Source: Ruminococcaceae bacterium UBA6842 (lineage in GTDB: Bacteria; Bacillota; Clostridia; Oscillospirales; Acutalibacteraceae). From it: a stretch of DNA of 12,608 bases. The notes under the pieces were generated by a model. The model searched no databases. It had not been told where the DNA came from and saw nothing but the letters and a program-made list of their open reading frames with translations. The first letter of the stretch is position 1, and each line of letters begins with the position of its first letter. The stretch lies in the NCBI GenBank assembly GCA_002451855.1, contig DKDS01000084.1, positions 1 through 12,608 of the forward strand. Reading direction: 5' to 3'. Shown here one piece after another: positions 1 through 6,762 of the stretch. Made by a program: the position numbers and the translations under genes.

Positions 1-12
1 AGGTAATTTAAA

Positions 13-249
13 ATGAAAAAAATCAAAAGCTTTGTAGAGAAAATCAAAAACAAAACCAATGAGGCTATATGCGAGACAGCCGAAGCTGTCAAAAACAACG
101 ACGGTGAATTTTTCATTGACAAGGGTGTAGCAATTATAATTGTTCTCGCCGTAGGCGTTATAGTTTTGGGACTTATGCTTACAGCTTGGAAGACAACCAT
201 TATGCCTAATCTTGCTACCAAGATTACGGAAATGTTTTCTGCTACCTGA
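13..249 (+). CDS. Flp/Tad-like prepilin (DUF6133-like)
   Basis: A 78-residue protein, probably the major pilin subunit of the tad-type locus that follows. It has a Lys-rich, amphipathic N-terminus (residues 1-30), then a class III prepilin-like junction NNDG|EFFID, with the predicted cut after Gly31 and an acidic residue (Asp36) at mature position 5. A single hydrophobic helix (about 39-59) and a short tail follow. The mature product would be about 47 residues, the usual size of Flp pilins. The likely processing enzyme is encoded next door. AGG at positions 1-3 can serve as ribosome binding site; the region upstream is cut off. It resembles DUF6133 proteins that I associate with Clostridia conjugative elements; that assignment is from memory. 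Pilin role is inferred from leader, size and position. Confidence 0.75.
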   Translation: MKKIKSFVEKIKNKTNEAICETAEAVKNNDGEFFIDKGVAIIIVLAVGVIVLGLMLTAWKTTIMPNLATKITEMFSAT

Positions 250-261
250 TTTATTTATTTT

Positions 262-291
262 TTACGGCAGGGCATTATTGCTCTGCCGTAA
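262..291 (+). other. Intergenic stem-loop after the pilin gene
   Basis: A 9-bp perfect stem (TTACGGCAG / CTGCCGTAA) with a 12-nt loop sits between the pilin stop and the peptidase gene. No T-run follows on the + strand (AGGATATTTA), so it is not a clear intrinsic terminator in the operon direction. It may be a leaky terminator or a 3'-end stabiliser that raises pilin mRNA over downstream genes; this role is inference. Confidence 0.55.
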
Positions 292-313
292 GGATATTTA
301 AGGTGAAGTAAAA

Positions 314-877
314 ATGACCGAGCTTTTCAGTTTCCTTATTTCCGTGGCGGCAGCCGCCTTTTTGGGAAATGCGGCGGCGAAAAATTATAAAGGCAATCGC
401 GGAAGAACAATAACGGCATTTACGGTTATAACCGCCGTTGTGTATTTGGTGATTGCCTTTTTTTACGGAGAATTTGAAAAAACACTTAAAGGAATAATTT
501 TCTGCCTGATTTTACTTTACGCCTCGTATGAAGATATTAAAATACGGGAAGCAGAGAATTATTTGCACATTATGATTGTTATAACCGCATTTATCGGGTG
601 CGAATTTAACAAAGCTGTATTTATGATTATTCCGGCATTGATTATGGGGTTAATATTCCATATAGGATTTCTTGTTTCTAAAAATTTTAAAATCGGCGGT
701 GCGGATATAAAGCTTTCGGTTGCCTGTGCCTTTATGTTGGGTTGGCAATCGTTTTTTGCGCTTATTATAGGATTGACCGCAGCCGTTATTATAAACCTGT
801 TAAAAAGACAAGGGGAAAAGGGTTTCCCTCTTATACCATACCTTGCTGTCGGATTTATGACAGCATATTTTATTTAG
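314..877 (+). CDS. tadV: A24 family prepilin peptidase (TadV/CpaA-like)
   Basis: A polytopic membrane aspartyl protease that should cleave the leader of the Flp-like pilin and the TadE-like pseudopilins of this operon. The 187-residue length suits the short TadV/CpaA type, which lacks the N-terminal methylase domain of PilD. The two catalytic aspartates are visible: Asp74 in YEDIKIREAENYL (the usual D-x5-PN region, here with ENYL) and Asp131 in IGGADIKL, the GxGD motif, here written GGAD. A Pro-rich loop before the last helix (FPLIPYLAVGF) also matches the family. About five to six hydrophobic helices fill the rest. AGGTGA at 301-306 gives a fitting ribosome binding site. The gene follows the pilin directly, as in canonical flp-tadV order. 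Confidence 0.87.
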   Translation: MTELFSFLISVAAAAFLGNAAAKNYKGNRGRTITAFTVITAVVYLVIAFFYGEFEKTLKGIIFCLILLYASYEDIKIREAENYLHIMIVITAFIGCEFNKAVFMIIPALIMGLIFHIGFLVSKNFKIGGADIKLSVACAFMLGWQSFFALIIGLTAAVIINLLKRQGEKGFPLIPYLAVGFMTAYFI

Positions 878-893
878 AATAGAGAGGCTGACA

Positions 894-1616
894 ATGAAAA
901 ACAGAACTGTAATAGGGATTATATGTATAATATTTGCATTTGTATTAACATTTGCTGTTTCACCGATTATAAACAATATATCTGAAAACAACAAGCTTGT
1001 TTCAGTGGTAAGAATATCAAAAAATATAACAAAAGGCAGTAAGATAACTGATGAAAATACGGAAGTTGTAAAAACAAATAAAAGCGCTGTTCCCTCAGAG
1101 GTTATTAATACAGCTTCAAAAGCAATAGGCAAATATGCCTCGGCGGATTTGTTTTCCGGCGATTATCTGACTAAGGCAAAGCTTTCTGACAGCGGCAATA
1201 CCGCTGATGATGTTTTTTCCTCGCTCGACGGCAATAAATTAGCTGTGAGCTTTACTATTGATACCTTTGCCGCCGGTCTTTCCGGAAAGCTTTATAACGG
1301 TGATATAATCAGCATTATTGTAATAGATAAAGCAAGCGGCGAAGCTTCCGTTCCGCCGGAGCTTAAGTATTTGAAAGTGATTACGACAACTACCGCAGGC
1401 GGAATTGATAAAGATACTGTGGTTAAAAATGAAGACGGTAGCTTTGAGCTGCCGAGTACCGTAACTGTTTTATGCAATGTAAGACAGGCAAAGCTTATAG
1501 CAAAATATGAAACCTCTGACACAATGCAGGCGGCTTTGGTTTATCACGGGGACAGTGAGACCGCAGAACAGTTTTTGAATACACAAGACGCATATTTCGG
1601 AGGAATTACAGAATGA
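894..1616 (+). CDS. cpaB: SAF-domain pilus assembly protein, CpaB/RcpC-like
   Basis: A 240-residue protein with one N-terminal membrane anchor (about 5-27) and an extracellular body. Residues about 37-95 (VVRISKNITKGSKITDENTEVV... and the following GDYLTKAKL) read as a SAF domain, typical of CpaB/RcpC and flagellar FlgA proteins. The rest (about 108-225) has the beta-rich LAVSFTIDTFAAGLSGKLYNGDIISII stretch seen in the C-terminal CpaB region. In Gram-negative Tad systems the homologue stabilises the secretin; in monoderms without a secretin it may interact with the cell wall instead (inference). GAGAGG at 882-887 is the ribosome binding site. Its last codons overlap the following ATPase gene by 4 bp (ATGA), which indicates translational coupling. 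Confidence 0.8.
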   Translation: MKNRTVIGIICIIFAFVLTFAVSPIINNISENNKLVSVVRISKNITKGSKITDENTEVVKTNKSAVPSEVINTASKAIGKYASADLFSGDYLTKAKLSDSGNTADDVFSSLDGNKLAVSFTIDTFAAGLSGKLYNGDIISIIVIDKASGEASVPPELKYLKVITTTTAGGIDKDTVVKNEDGSFELPSTVTVLCNVRQAKLIAKYETSDTMQAALVYHGDSETAEQFLNTQDAYFGGITE

Positions 1617-2332
1617 GTAAATTAATAGCAGTGAGCGGTTCGCCGGGAAGCGGAAAAACAACCGTAGCTGTAAAGCTTGCGCAGGAGCTGCAGGGATACA
1701 GCAACTCGGTTGTTATTTATATATCCTTTGATTGGAATACTCCGAGTCTTTCTTATATTTTTCCGCAGAATAAATCCGAGGATCTGTTTTCTGTCGGAAA
1801 AATATTTAATATGACTGACATTTATAAGGAAGATGTTTTAAAGCAGACCGTGACCTCAAAAGAAATACCCAATTTGGGATACTTAGGTCTTAAATGCGGC
1901 GAAAACCGATATACATATCCGTTTCCTACGGAGGATAAGGTTTTAGTTCTTTTTGAAGTATTAAAAAACTTGGCTGATTATGTGATAGTCGATTGCACCT
2001 GCAATACGGATGATATTGTTTCGGAATATGCTGTAAAAACGGCTGATTTGATTATAAATGTAATAAGTCGTGACCTAAAGGGTGTGACTTATATGGTATC
2101 TGCCGATAAGGGCGCACTTGACGCAAGCCGCAGCTTAAATGCGGTCAATACAATCTGCAATGACATATACCTGCCGATAGATGAAGTCTCAAGGTATTTA
2201 GGAGAAATACAAACCGTTATACCTTACAGCTCTGAAATCAAACGGCAGTCCGTAACCGGTATGCTTGCGACAAGGGTAAGCGATAAGCGTTACAGGGCGG
2301 CGCTTGCAAAAATAATCGGAAGGGTGATTTAA
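1613..2332 (+). CDS. tadZ: TadZ/CpaE-like P-loop ATPase
   Basis: A 239-residue P-loop NTPase in the position that TadZ/CpaE holds in tad loci. Walker A is GSPGSGKTT (residues 9-17) right after the first beta strand; Walker B is YVIVD (Asp127). The Walker A lacks the leading Lys of the ParA/MinD signature (KGGxGKT), so it is not a textbook deviant P-loop; whether it dimerises like MinD cannot be told from sequence. There is no N-terminal receiver-like domain of the sort found in many TadZ proteins, which makes it short for the family. The likely role is to localise the pilus machine at the membrane. It overlaps the CpaB-like gene by 4 bp and abuts the secretion ATPase gene with no gap. Confidence 0.72.
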   Translation: MSKLIAVSGSPGSGKTTVAVKLAQELQGYSNSVVIYISFDWNTPSLSYIFPQNKSEDLFSVGKIFNMTDIYKEDVLKQTVTSKEIPNLGYLGLKCGENRYTYPFPTEDKVLVLFEVLKNLADYVIVDCTCNTDDIVSEYAVKTADLIINVISRDLKGVTYMVSADKGALDASRSLNAVNTICNDIYLPIDEVSRYLGEIQTVIPYSSEIKRQSVTGMLATRVSDKRYRAALAKIIGRVI

Positions 2333-3637
2333 TTGTCGTACAGCTTCACCGAAATTCTTAATAAGGTTCAGTATTATATATCTCTCAACTATGCGGGAGC
2401 CTTGACGGATACCTCGAAGCTCGGGCAGTTAAATTCATACATTGAAAAAGCTTTAAGAGACAATAATTATTCGGTAGAAGGGTTAACGCAAAAAGAACTT
2501 CGGGACAGAATTTACAGTGAAATGGCAGAGTATTCTGTAATTACAAAATATCTCGGCAGAGACGATATAGAGGAAATCAATATAAACTCTTGGGATGATA
2601 TTGCAATAACCTATACCGACGGTAGTATCGAAAAGACAAATGAAACTCTTTTAAGCCCCCAACACGCCGAAGATATTGTGAAACGGCTGTTGCAGCATTC
2701 GGGAATGGTTATTGATAATGCTGTGCCGATAGCTCAGGGTCATTTGCCGGGTAATACGAGAATTACCGCTTCAAAGAATCCGATTGTTGATAAAGAGATA
2801 GGTATTAGTGCTTCAATTCGTTTGTTGCACCCTGCTAATGTCACACTGGAGCAAATTGTAAAAACAAAAAGTGCGACAAGGAAAATGGTTGATTTCCTGA
2901 GTACGGCGTTACGCTACGGAATTTCGTTTATGATAGCCGGAGCGACCTCTTCCGGAAAAACTACCCTTTTAAATGCTTTGCTTTCCACAATACCTGACAA
3001 TAAGCGTATTTTCACTTTGGAATCAGGGTCAAGGGAATTTTCTTTGATAAAGAAAGAAAACGGTAAAACCGTAAATAATGTGGTTCACACGCTCTCGAGA
3101 CCGTCTGAAAAAAGCGAATACAACATAACGCAAGAAGATTTGGTTGTAATGTCTCTGCGTTTCAATCCGGATATTGTGGCTGTGGGAGAGATTAGAGATG
3201 TTGAGGCATATTCGGCGGTTGAAGCAGCTCTTACGGGGCATACCGTAGTTTCGACTATTCACGCAACGGCGGCAAGCTCCGCACATTTGCGTTTGGCGTT
3301 GCTTTGTCAAAAGCGTTTCCCGATAGACTTTTCAGCCTCGCTTATGCAAGCAGGTCAGGCTTTTCCGCTTGTTATATACGAGCGGAAATTAGAGGATAAT
3401 TCAAGACGGATTATGGATATATCCGAATGTATTATTAACTCAGAGGGGAAATGCGAATACCGTTCGCTTTTCCGCTATTTAATAAAGAAAAACGAAATCA
3501 GAAACGGACAGTACATAATATACGGAGATTTTGAGCAACCGAACATTATGAGCGAAAATCTGAAAAACAAATTAATACAGTCGGGTATACCTATGGATAC
3601 ATTGCAAAAATTCCTTGAGAAAGGGGCGGATTATTAA
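2333..3637 (+). CDS. tadA: CpaF/TadA-type secretion ATPase
   Basis: A 434-residue hexameric secretion ATPase (VirB11/PulE superfamily, CpaF branch) that powers pilus assembly. Visible motifs in order: an N-terminal helical domain (1-70), the N-terminal sensor region with DDIEEININ (77-85), Walker A GATSSGKTT (203-211), Walker B region IVAVGEIRD (281-289, catalytic Glu286), and the His box TGHTVVSTIHA (301-311). The length is usual for CpaF. The start is a TTG at 2333, directly after the TAA of the previous gene; AGGGTGA at 2321-2327 is the ribosome binding site, so initiation is probably coupled. No in-frame ATG occurs before residue 64, inside the conserved N-terminal domain. The stop shares one base with the next start. 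Confidence 0.93.
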   Translation: MSYSFTEILNKVQYYISLNYAGALTDTSKLGQLNSYIEKALRDNNYSVEGLTQKELRDRIYSEMAEYSVITKYLGRDDIEEININSWDDIAITYTDGSIEKTNETLLSPQHAEDIVKRLLQHSGMVIDNAVPIAQGHLPGNTRITASKNPIVDKEIGISASIRLLHPANVTLEQIVKTKSATRKMVDFLSTALRYGISFMIAGATSSGKTTLLNALLSTIPDNKRIFTLESGSREFSLIKKENGKTVNNVVHTLSRPSEKSEYNITQEDLVVMSLRFNPDIVAVGEIRDVEAYSAVEAALTGHTVVSTIHATAASSAHLRLALLCQKRFPIDFSASLMQAGQAFPLVIYERKLEDNSRRIMDISECIINSEGKCEYRSLFRYLIKKNEIRNGQYIIYGDFEQPNIMSENLKNKLIQSGIPMDTLQKFLEKGADY

Positions 3638-4560
3638 TGCTTATAAGACTTTTGGCTTTTATTACGGCAATTATAGGGATTGTGCTTATTCTGAATCTTA
3701 ATGCTGAAGCTATTGCGGCTGATGTTCTTAAGCTGCTCGGAAAGAAAGGCACTCTCAGAGAGAAAAACCGAAAATTGATAAACGGCAAGGAGGGCAATAA
3801 GCTGTATAGAGCAATAGTGAAAATGCAAAATGCTCTTGCGGCGACCGGAAAACAAAAACAGTTTGCTGCGATTTGCCTTGCTTCGGCAATTCTCTTCGTC
3901 GTGGGTGTAATGCTTTCGGTTCTTATAGATAATATTTTTCTTATGCCGGCTCTGTCGGTGGCTCTTGCGGCTCTGCCGTTTCTCCGCGCTGCCAAAATGC
4001 TTAAAAACTACGATATGCAAACAAAGGAAGAGCTTGAAACCGCACTGTCTATAATAACAAACTCCTATTTGCGAAACGATGATATTCTTACGGCGGTAAA
4101 AGAAAATATTACATACATAAAGCCGCCGTTAAGAAAGCACTTTGAGATTTTTGTAGGAGAGCTGACCGGTATAACTCCTGATGTCAGGAGCGCATTATAC
4201 AGCTTGCGTGACAGGGTAGATAATGAAATCTTCCGCGAATGGTGCGACACGCTTATAAGGTGTCAGGAAGACCGTACATTGAAAGATATTCTTTTGCCCA
4301 CTGTAAGCAAATTGACGGATGTTAGGATAGTAAATTCAGAGCTGAAAACAATGCTTGCTTCGGCAAAGAACGAATATTACGCTATGGCGGCAATGGTTAT
4401 AGGCAGTGTGCCGCTTTTATATGTGCTTAATAAAGAATGGTTTGACCTGCTGCTTCATTCTGTTGCCGGTAAAATCGCTCTCGGTATAAGCGCGGCGGTA
4501 CTGCTTGTTACCGCATTTTTTATGATGAAGTTCACAAAGCCCATAGAATACAGGCGTTAG
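3637..4560 (+). CDS. tadB: TadB-like pilus platform membrane protein
   Basis: A 307-residue membrane protein, first of two consecutive genes after the CpaF-like ATPase, the position of TadB. It has a hydrophobic N-terminus (1-22), a pair of helices at about 76-118, a long cytoplasmic helical region (about 120-245), and two C-terminal helices (about 249-300). That layout fits a GspF/T2SSF-type platform protein, although family sequence motifs are weak, so the call leans on topology and gene order. It would sit in the membrane and couple ATPase movement to pilin insertion. The ATG overlaps the preceding stop by one base (TAATG) and AAGGGG lies about 11 nt upstream. Confidence 0.75.
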   Translation: MLIRLLAFITAIIGIVLILNLNAEAIAADVLKLLGKKGTLREKNRKLINGKEGNKLYRAIVKMQNALAATGKQKQFAAICLASAILFVVGVMLSVLIDNIFLMPALSVALAALPFLRAAKMLKNYDMQTKEELETALSIITNSYLRNDDILTAVKENITYIKPPLRKHFEIFVGELTGITPDVRSALYSLRDRVDNEIFREWCDTLIRCQEDRTLKDILLPTVSKLTDVRIVNSELKTMLASAKNEYYAMAAMVIGSVPLLYVLNKEWFDLLLHSVAGKIALGISAAVLLVTAFFMMKFTKPIEYRR

Positions 4561-4571
4561 GAGGTAATCAT

Positions 4572-5438
4572 ATGCTTAAATTAATATGCGGCTTTCTTTT
4601 GGGTATAGGTGTATATTTAATACTGCTTGACAGCTTTAAGCTGCCCTGCCGCAAAACCTCAAAGGCTGCGTTAAATCTATTGCGAAAACAAAAAGGGTCT
4701 GTATCCGTTTTGGAAAACGGACTTGAAAGCATATCGGTACGGTTATCGAAGCATTTAAGAATAAACGAGTTTAATTATGCGAAAATAGAGAGCGACCTTC
4801 TTTCCGCAAATTCAGAGCTTTCACCGGAGCGGCACATTGCGAATGCTTTGGTAAAAGCCGCTGTTATCGGCATATTTTCCATACCGTTATATGCGGTGTC
4901 GCCGTGGCTAAGTCTTTTTACTATTATAGCCGCTGTATACACCTACAAAAGAAGCTTAAATCTTGACGGGAAAATCAAAGAAAAACGCAGGCATATAGAA
5001 TATGAGCTTCCTCGGCTTGTTTCGTGTATTGAAAAAAATCTGAAACACAGCCGCGATATTCTGTATATGCTTGAGAGCTATGCGGAGGACGCGGGAGCCG
5101 AGTTGAAACGAGAACTGAATATAACAATAGCGGATATGCGCTCCGGAAACTATGAAAGAGCTTTAACGAGGCTTGAGGCACGGGTCGGCTCGGCTATGAT
5201 GAGCGATGTATGCAGAGGACTTATAAGCGTATTAAGGGGAGACGAAACAGAGGTTTATTGGGCAACTCTTTCAATAAATTTCGCGGACGCGCAAAAGCAA
5301 ATGCTGAAGCTTGAGGCGCAGAAAATTCCGGGAAAGGTTCACCGTCTGTCTGCCGTGCTTTTTATGTGCTTTTTAGGGATATACCTTGTTGTTATAATAG
5401 CCTCCGTTATAACATCTCTCGGTGTTCTCTTTAATTGA
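4572..5438 (+). CDS. tadC: TadC-like pilus platform membrane protein
   Basis: A 288-residue membrane protein paired with the TadB-like gene. Hydrophobic segments lie at the N-terminus (2-20), around 92-125 and at the C-terminus (about 258-284). Between the latter two there is a helical domain with the pattern IEYELPRLVSCIEKNLKHSRDILYMLE, typical of T2SSF domains (a conserved 'LP..l..l...l..G.....ll' layout), though the Gly position is not conserved. TadB and TadC are expected to form the inner-membrane platform on which the CpaF-like ATPase acts. The ribosome binding site AGGAGGT (4560-4566) is near perfect. The stop codon overlaps the GAGGAGG ribosome binding site of the next gene. Confidence 0.75.
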   Translation: MLKLICGFLLGIGVYLILLDSFKLPCRKTSKAALNLLRKQKGSVSVLENGLESISVRLSKHLRINEFNYAKIESDLLSANSELSPERHIANALVKAAVIGIFSIPLYAVSPWLSLFTIIAAVYTYKRSLNLDGKIKEKRRHIEYELPRLVSCIEKNLKHSRDILYMLESYAEDAGAELKRELNITIADMRSGNYERALTRLEARVGSAMMSDVCRGLISVLRGDETEVYWATLSINFADAQKQMLKLEAQKIPGKVHRLSAVLFMCFLGIYLVVIIASVITSLGVLFN

Positions 5439-5449
5439 GGAGGCGCGGT

Positions 5450-5860
5450 ATGAAGAAGCTTTTGAAATCAAAAAAAGGTGAGGCTTATATAGAACTGTGC
5501 GTCCACATTATCATATTTGCGGCTATGCTTATAACGGCAATAAATGTTTTAAGCTTTGCCAATCTGTATATCGAAATGGGCAGAGTCGCGGACGAACTGG
5601 TACAGTCGGCGTCCTACAACGGCGGCTTTACTGACGAATTTTGGGACGAAGACGATAAGCTCAAGGATAAATATTTTGATTATACCGTGAATGTCGAGGC
5701 AGACAGATATTTCAATGAAACCTACAAGCGTGTGCAGCTTGGGGATTTTATGAGTCTGACGGTTACAAAGCAAGGCTATCTTAAAGGCATAGGAGATTTT
5801 AAAATCCCCCTTACCGTGTCGGTCTCAAGGTCGTGTATAAGTGAAAAATATTGGAAGTAG
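5450..5860 (+). CDS. TadE-like pseudopilin (DUF4320-like)
   Basis: A 136-residue secreted or membrane pseudopilin. The start is the ATG at 5450, which has GAGGAGG (5437-5443) 6 nt upstream; an in-frame TTG at 5435 lies before that ribosome binding site and is not used. The N-terminus MKKLLKSKKG|EAYIELCVHIIIF is a class III prepilin leader: basic residues, cut after Gly10, Glu at mature position 5, then one hydrophobic helix to about residue 35. The rest is a soluble domain of about 100 residues with no cysteine pair that I can assign a role. It resembles DUF4320 proteins of Clostridia mobile elements (from memory). It would be a substrate of the A24 peptidase and a minor pilus component. Confidence 0.78.
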   Translation: MKKLLKSKKGEAYIELCVHIIIFAAMLITAINVLSFANLYIEMGRVADELVQSASYNGGFTDEFWDEDDKLKDKYFDYTVNVEADRYFNETYKRVQLGDFMSLTVTKQGYLKGIGDFKIPLTVSVSRSCISEKYWK

Positions 5861-5868
5861 GTGAAAAT

Positions 5869-6339
5869 GTGAAAAATAAAAAAGGCAGCGGATATATGCT
5901 GTCCTGCGTTTTGATAATTTTCATTTGTTCGTTTATTTCTGTTTTTCTTACTTATTTTTCGACCGTGCATATTGTGACTGTAAGCAGGAAAGACGCCCGT
6001 ACCGTATTGGACAGCTATGTGACCTCTGATTCGGTTGAAATCTTTAACGGGCTGAAAAACAGCTCTGACAGTATAGACTCGGTGGATTCGGAAGCCTTTA
6101 AGACAAATTTGTCCGAATATTGCGGACTGGAGGAAAACGGAGAGCTGCTTTATTGCTATGACGCGGAAGGAGCCGAAAGGTACCATATATCAGAGCCGGA
6201 GCTTAACTTTGTTACGACCGATCGGCTCAGATTAAGAGCGAGCTACGAAATTACCGTTCCCTTATGGCTTTTCGGTTCCCGTCTGACGGAAATCACAGTT
6301 CCGATAACTGTTGATTCGCTTTATAACAATAAATTCTGA
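5869..6339 (+). CDS. Second TadE/TadF-like pseudopilin
   Basis: A 156-residue protein starting at the GTG of 5869, chosen because TAGGTGA (5858-5864) lies just upstream; the in-frame TTG at 5851 has no ribosome binding site and overlaps the previous gene. The N-terminus MKNKKGSGYMLSCVLIIF has a basic leader, Gly6 as possible cleavage point, and one long hydrophobic helix (about 9-36). Unlike its neighbour it has no Glu at mature position 5 (Leu11), so processing by the A24 peptidase is less certain. The remaining 120 residues are a soluble, beta-rich domain ending in strands (LRLRASYEITVPLWLFG). It looks like a second minor pseudopilin that pairs with the upstream one; last gene of the tad-like operon. 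Confidence 0.65.
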   Translation: MKNKKGSGYMLSCVLIIFICSFISVFLTYFSTVHIVTVSRKDARTVLDSYVTSDSVEIFNGLKNSSDSIDSVDSEAFKTNLSEYCGLEENGELLYCYDAEGAERYHISEPELNFVTTDRLRLRASYEITVPLWLFGSRLTEITVPITVDSLYNNKF

Positions 6340-6389
6340 CAAATGAAAAAAATAAATACGAAAGAGAGGTTACAGGCTGTAAGCTTCTT

Positions 6390-6414
6390 AAAACTGAAAG
6401 CCACTTTCAGTTTT
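6390..6414. terminator. Palindrome 1 / probable bidirectional terminator
   Basis: An 11-bp perfect inverted repeat (AAAACTGAAAG, loop CCA, CTTTCAGTTTT), 50 nt after the stop of the last tad-like gene. The A-rich left arm and T-rich right arm would give an oligo-U end in both directions, so it is a plausible intrinsic terminator for the pilus operon. The same element recurs at 6729-6755 and 7071-7095 and marks the borders of the repeat units. Confidence 0.65.
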
Positions 6415-6422
6415 CCCCGTAT

Positions 6423-6451
6423 TTGACATATTTCGGAGGATATGCTAAAAT
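6423..6451 (+). promoter_or_regulatory. Promoter of toxin copy 1
   Basis: Consensus -35 TTGACA (6423-6428), 17-nt spacer, -10 TAAAAT (6446-6451) with an extended -10 TG one base upstream (TGC). Transcription should start near 6458. The same hexamers and spacing are kept in copy 2 although the spacer has two substitutions. Confidence 0.9.
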
Positions 6452-6457
6452 ACAAAC

Positions 6458-6533
6458 GGTGTGAAAGCGCCCTTAAGGCGTTGTCCTTAAACGGTAGGCG
6501 GTTAAGTCTTGCCCTCGAAAGGGGGCGTTGCCA
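6458..6533 (+). promoter_or_regulatory. Structured leader of toxin mRNA copy 1
   Basis: The 5' leader of about 76 nt holds two hairpins. The first (6468-6480) is CGCC-CTTAA-GGCG. The second (6511-6526) is GCCCTC-GAAA-GGGGGC, a GNRA-capped stem that contains most of the AAAGGGGG ribosome binding site (6518-6525) of the toxin. A hidden ribosome binding site is a common feature of type I toxin mRNAs. The block AGCGCC(C)TT at 6466-6474 recurs as a direct repeat at 6671-6678, so the 5' ends of the two convergent RNAs are complementary there, as in the par/Fst system. Confidence 0.75.
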
Positions 6534-6599
6534 ATGGAGTACATAATTATAATTTTGATTATAGTTTTATATTCAATCATTGCAATAAAAAAGAAATAA
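6534..6599 (+). CDS. 21-residue type I toxin-like membrane peptide, copy 1
   Basis: A very small gene missed by usual length cut-offs. The peptide starts MEYIIIILIIVLY and ends AIKKK: a short acidic N-terminus, one continuous hydrophobic helix of about 15 residues (4-18) and a tri-lysine tail. That is the layout of Fst/Ldr/TxpA-class type I toxins, which insert in the membrane. AAAGGGGG (6518-6525) sits 8 nt before the ATG and is an ideal ribosome binding site, but it is folded into a hairpin. The gene has its own promoter and a convergent antisense RNA. Copy 2 encodes an identical peptide. Being a real gene is supported by ribosome binding site, promoter and duplication; toxicity is inference. 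I do not recognise a named family. An alternative is a small membrane regulator. Confidence 0.8.
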   Translation: MEYIIIILIIVLYSIIAIKKK

Positions 6600-6682
6600 A
6601 CCGCCCAAGCTACCAACTTTGCGGTTTATTTCTTTAAACTTATAAGTCGAGGGCTAACCGTCTATCGGATAGCGCCTTTTGC
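6585..6682 (-). ncRNA. Antisense antitoxin RNA, copy 1
   Basis: Predicted RNA of about 98 nt, read from near 6682 down to about 6585. It is driven by a perfect consensus promoter and ends at the shared hairpin, where it is complementary to the last codons and terminator of the toxin mRNA. It has no ribosome binding site with a reading frame that I can support. Its 5' part (complement of 6647-6678) also resembles the toxin leader 6475-6518 in the same sense: 28 of 32 positions match with two 6-nt gaps. By analogy with RNA II of par it should repress toxin translation; this is inference. Confidence 0.78.
6591..6634. terminator. Shared bidirectional terminator, copy 1
   Basis: A 14-bp stem (AAGAAATAAACCGC / GCGGTTTATTTCTT) with a 16-nt loop. 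It overlaps the toxin stop codon. On the - strand it is followed by a run of Ts (complement of 6587-6592, TTTTTT after CTTT...), ending the antisense RNA; on the + strand the right arm itself is T-rich and can end the toxin mRNA. Convergent use of one hairpin is a hallmark of par/Fst-type loci. Confidence 0.85.
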
Positions 6683-6688
6683 ACTTAT

Positions 6689-6717
6689 ATTATATTCTCA
6701 TAATGTGAAATTGTCAA
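6689..6717 (-). promoter_or_regulatory. Promoter of antitoxin RNA copy 1
   Basis: On the - strand: -35 TTGACA (complement of 6712-6717), exactly 17 nt, -10 TATAAT (complement of 6689-6694). Both hexamers are perfect sigma-70/sigma-A consensus, so the antisense RNA should be made strongly and constitutively, more than the toxin mRNA. Confidence 0.92.
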
Positions 6718-6728
6718 GCCGAATAATA

Positions 6729-6755
6729 AAAAACTGAAAGTCACTTTCAGTTTTT
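6729..6755. repeat. Palindrome 2, between the two units
   Basis: Same palindrome as at 6390, here with a 12-bp stem (AAAAACTGAAAG, loop TCA, CTTTCAGTTTTT). It lies between the antisense promoter of copy 1 and the toxin promoter of copy 2 and could insulate them by terminating read-through in both directions. It is also a candidate recombination border of the unit. Confidence 0.85.
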
Positions 6756-6762
6756 CCCGTAT

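Larger units (their letters stand above)
6390..6729. repeat. Tandem repeat unit, copy 1 (toxin-antitoxin module)
   Basis: First of two direct repeats of about 340 bp. The unit begins with a palindrome (6390-6414), then a + strand promoter, leader, 21-codon gene, convergent terminator, and an opposite-strand promoter. Over 6421-6599 it differs from copy 2 (6761-6939) at only three positions that I can find (6433, 6436, 6462), two of them in the promoter spacer. The part from 6600 to 6729 is much more diverged except for functional blocks. Confidence 0.93.

Noticed and set aside
6343..6426. A 27-codon frame (MKKINTKERLQAVSFL...) that runs through palindrome 1
   Set aside because: No ribosome binding site precedes its ATG, and it reads through a terminator-like hairpin; copies 2 and 3 of the palindrome do not preserve the frame.
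6647..6720. Riboswitch or T-box in the array
   Set aside because: Conserved blocks do not match a riboswitch core that I know, and they lie on the antisense transcript with a strong promoter, not ahead of a metabolic gene.
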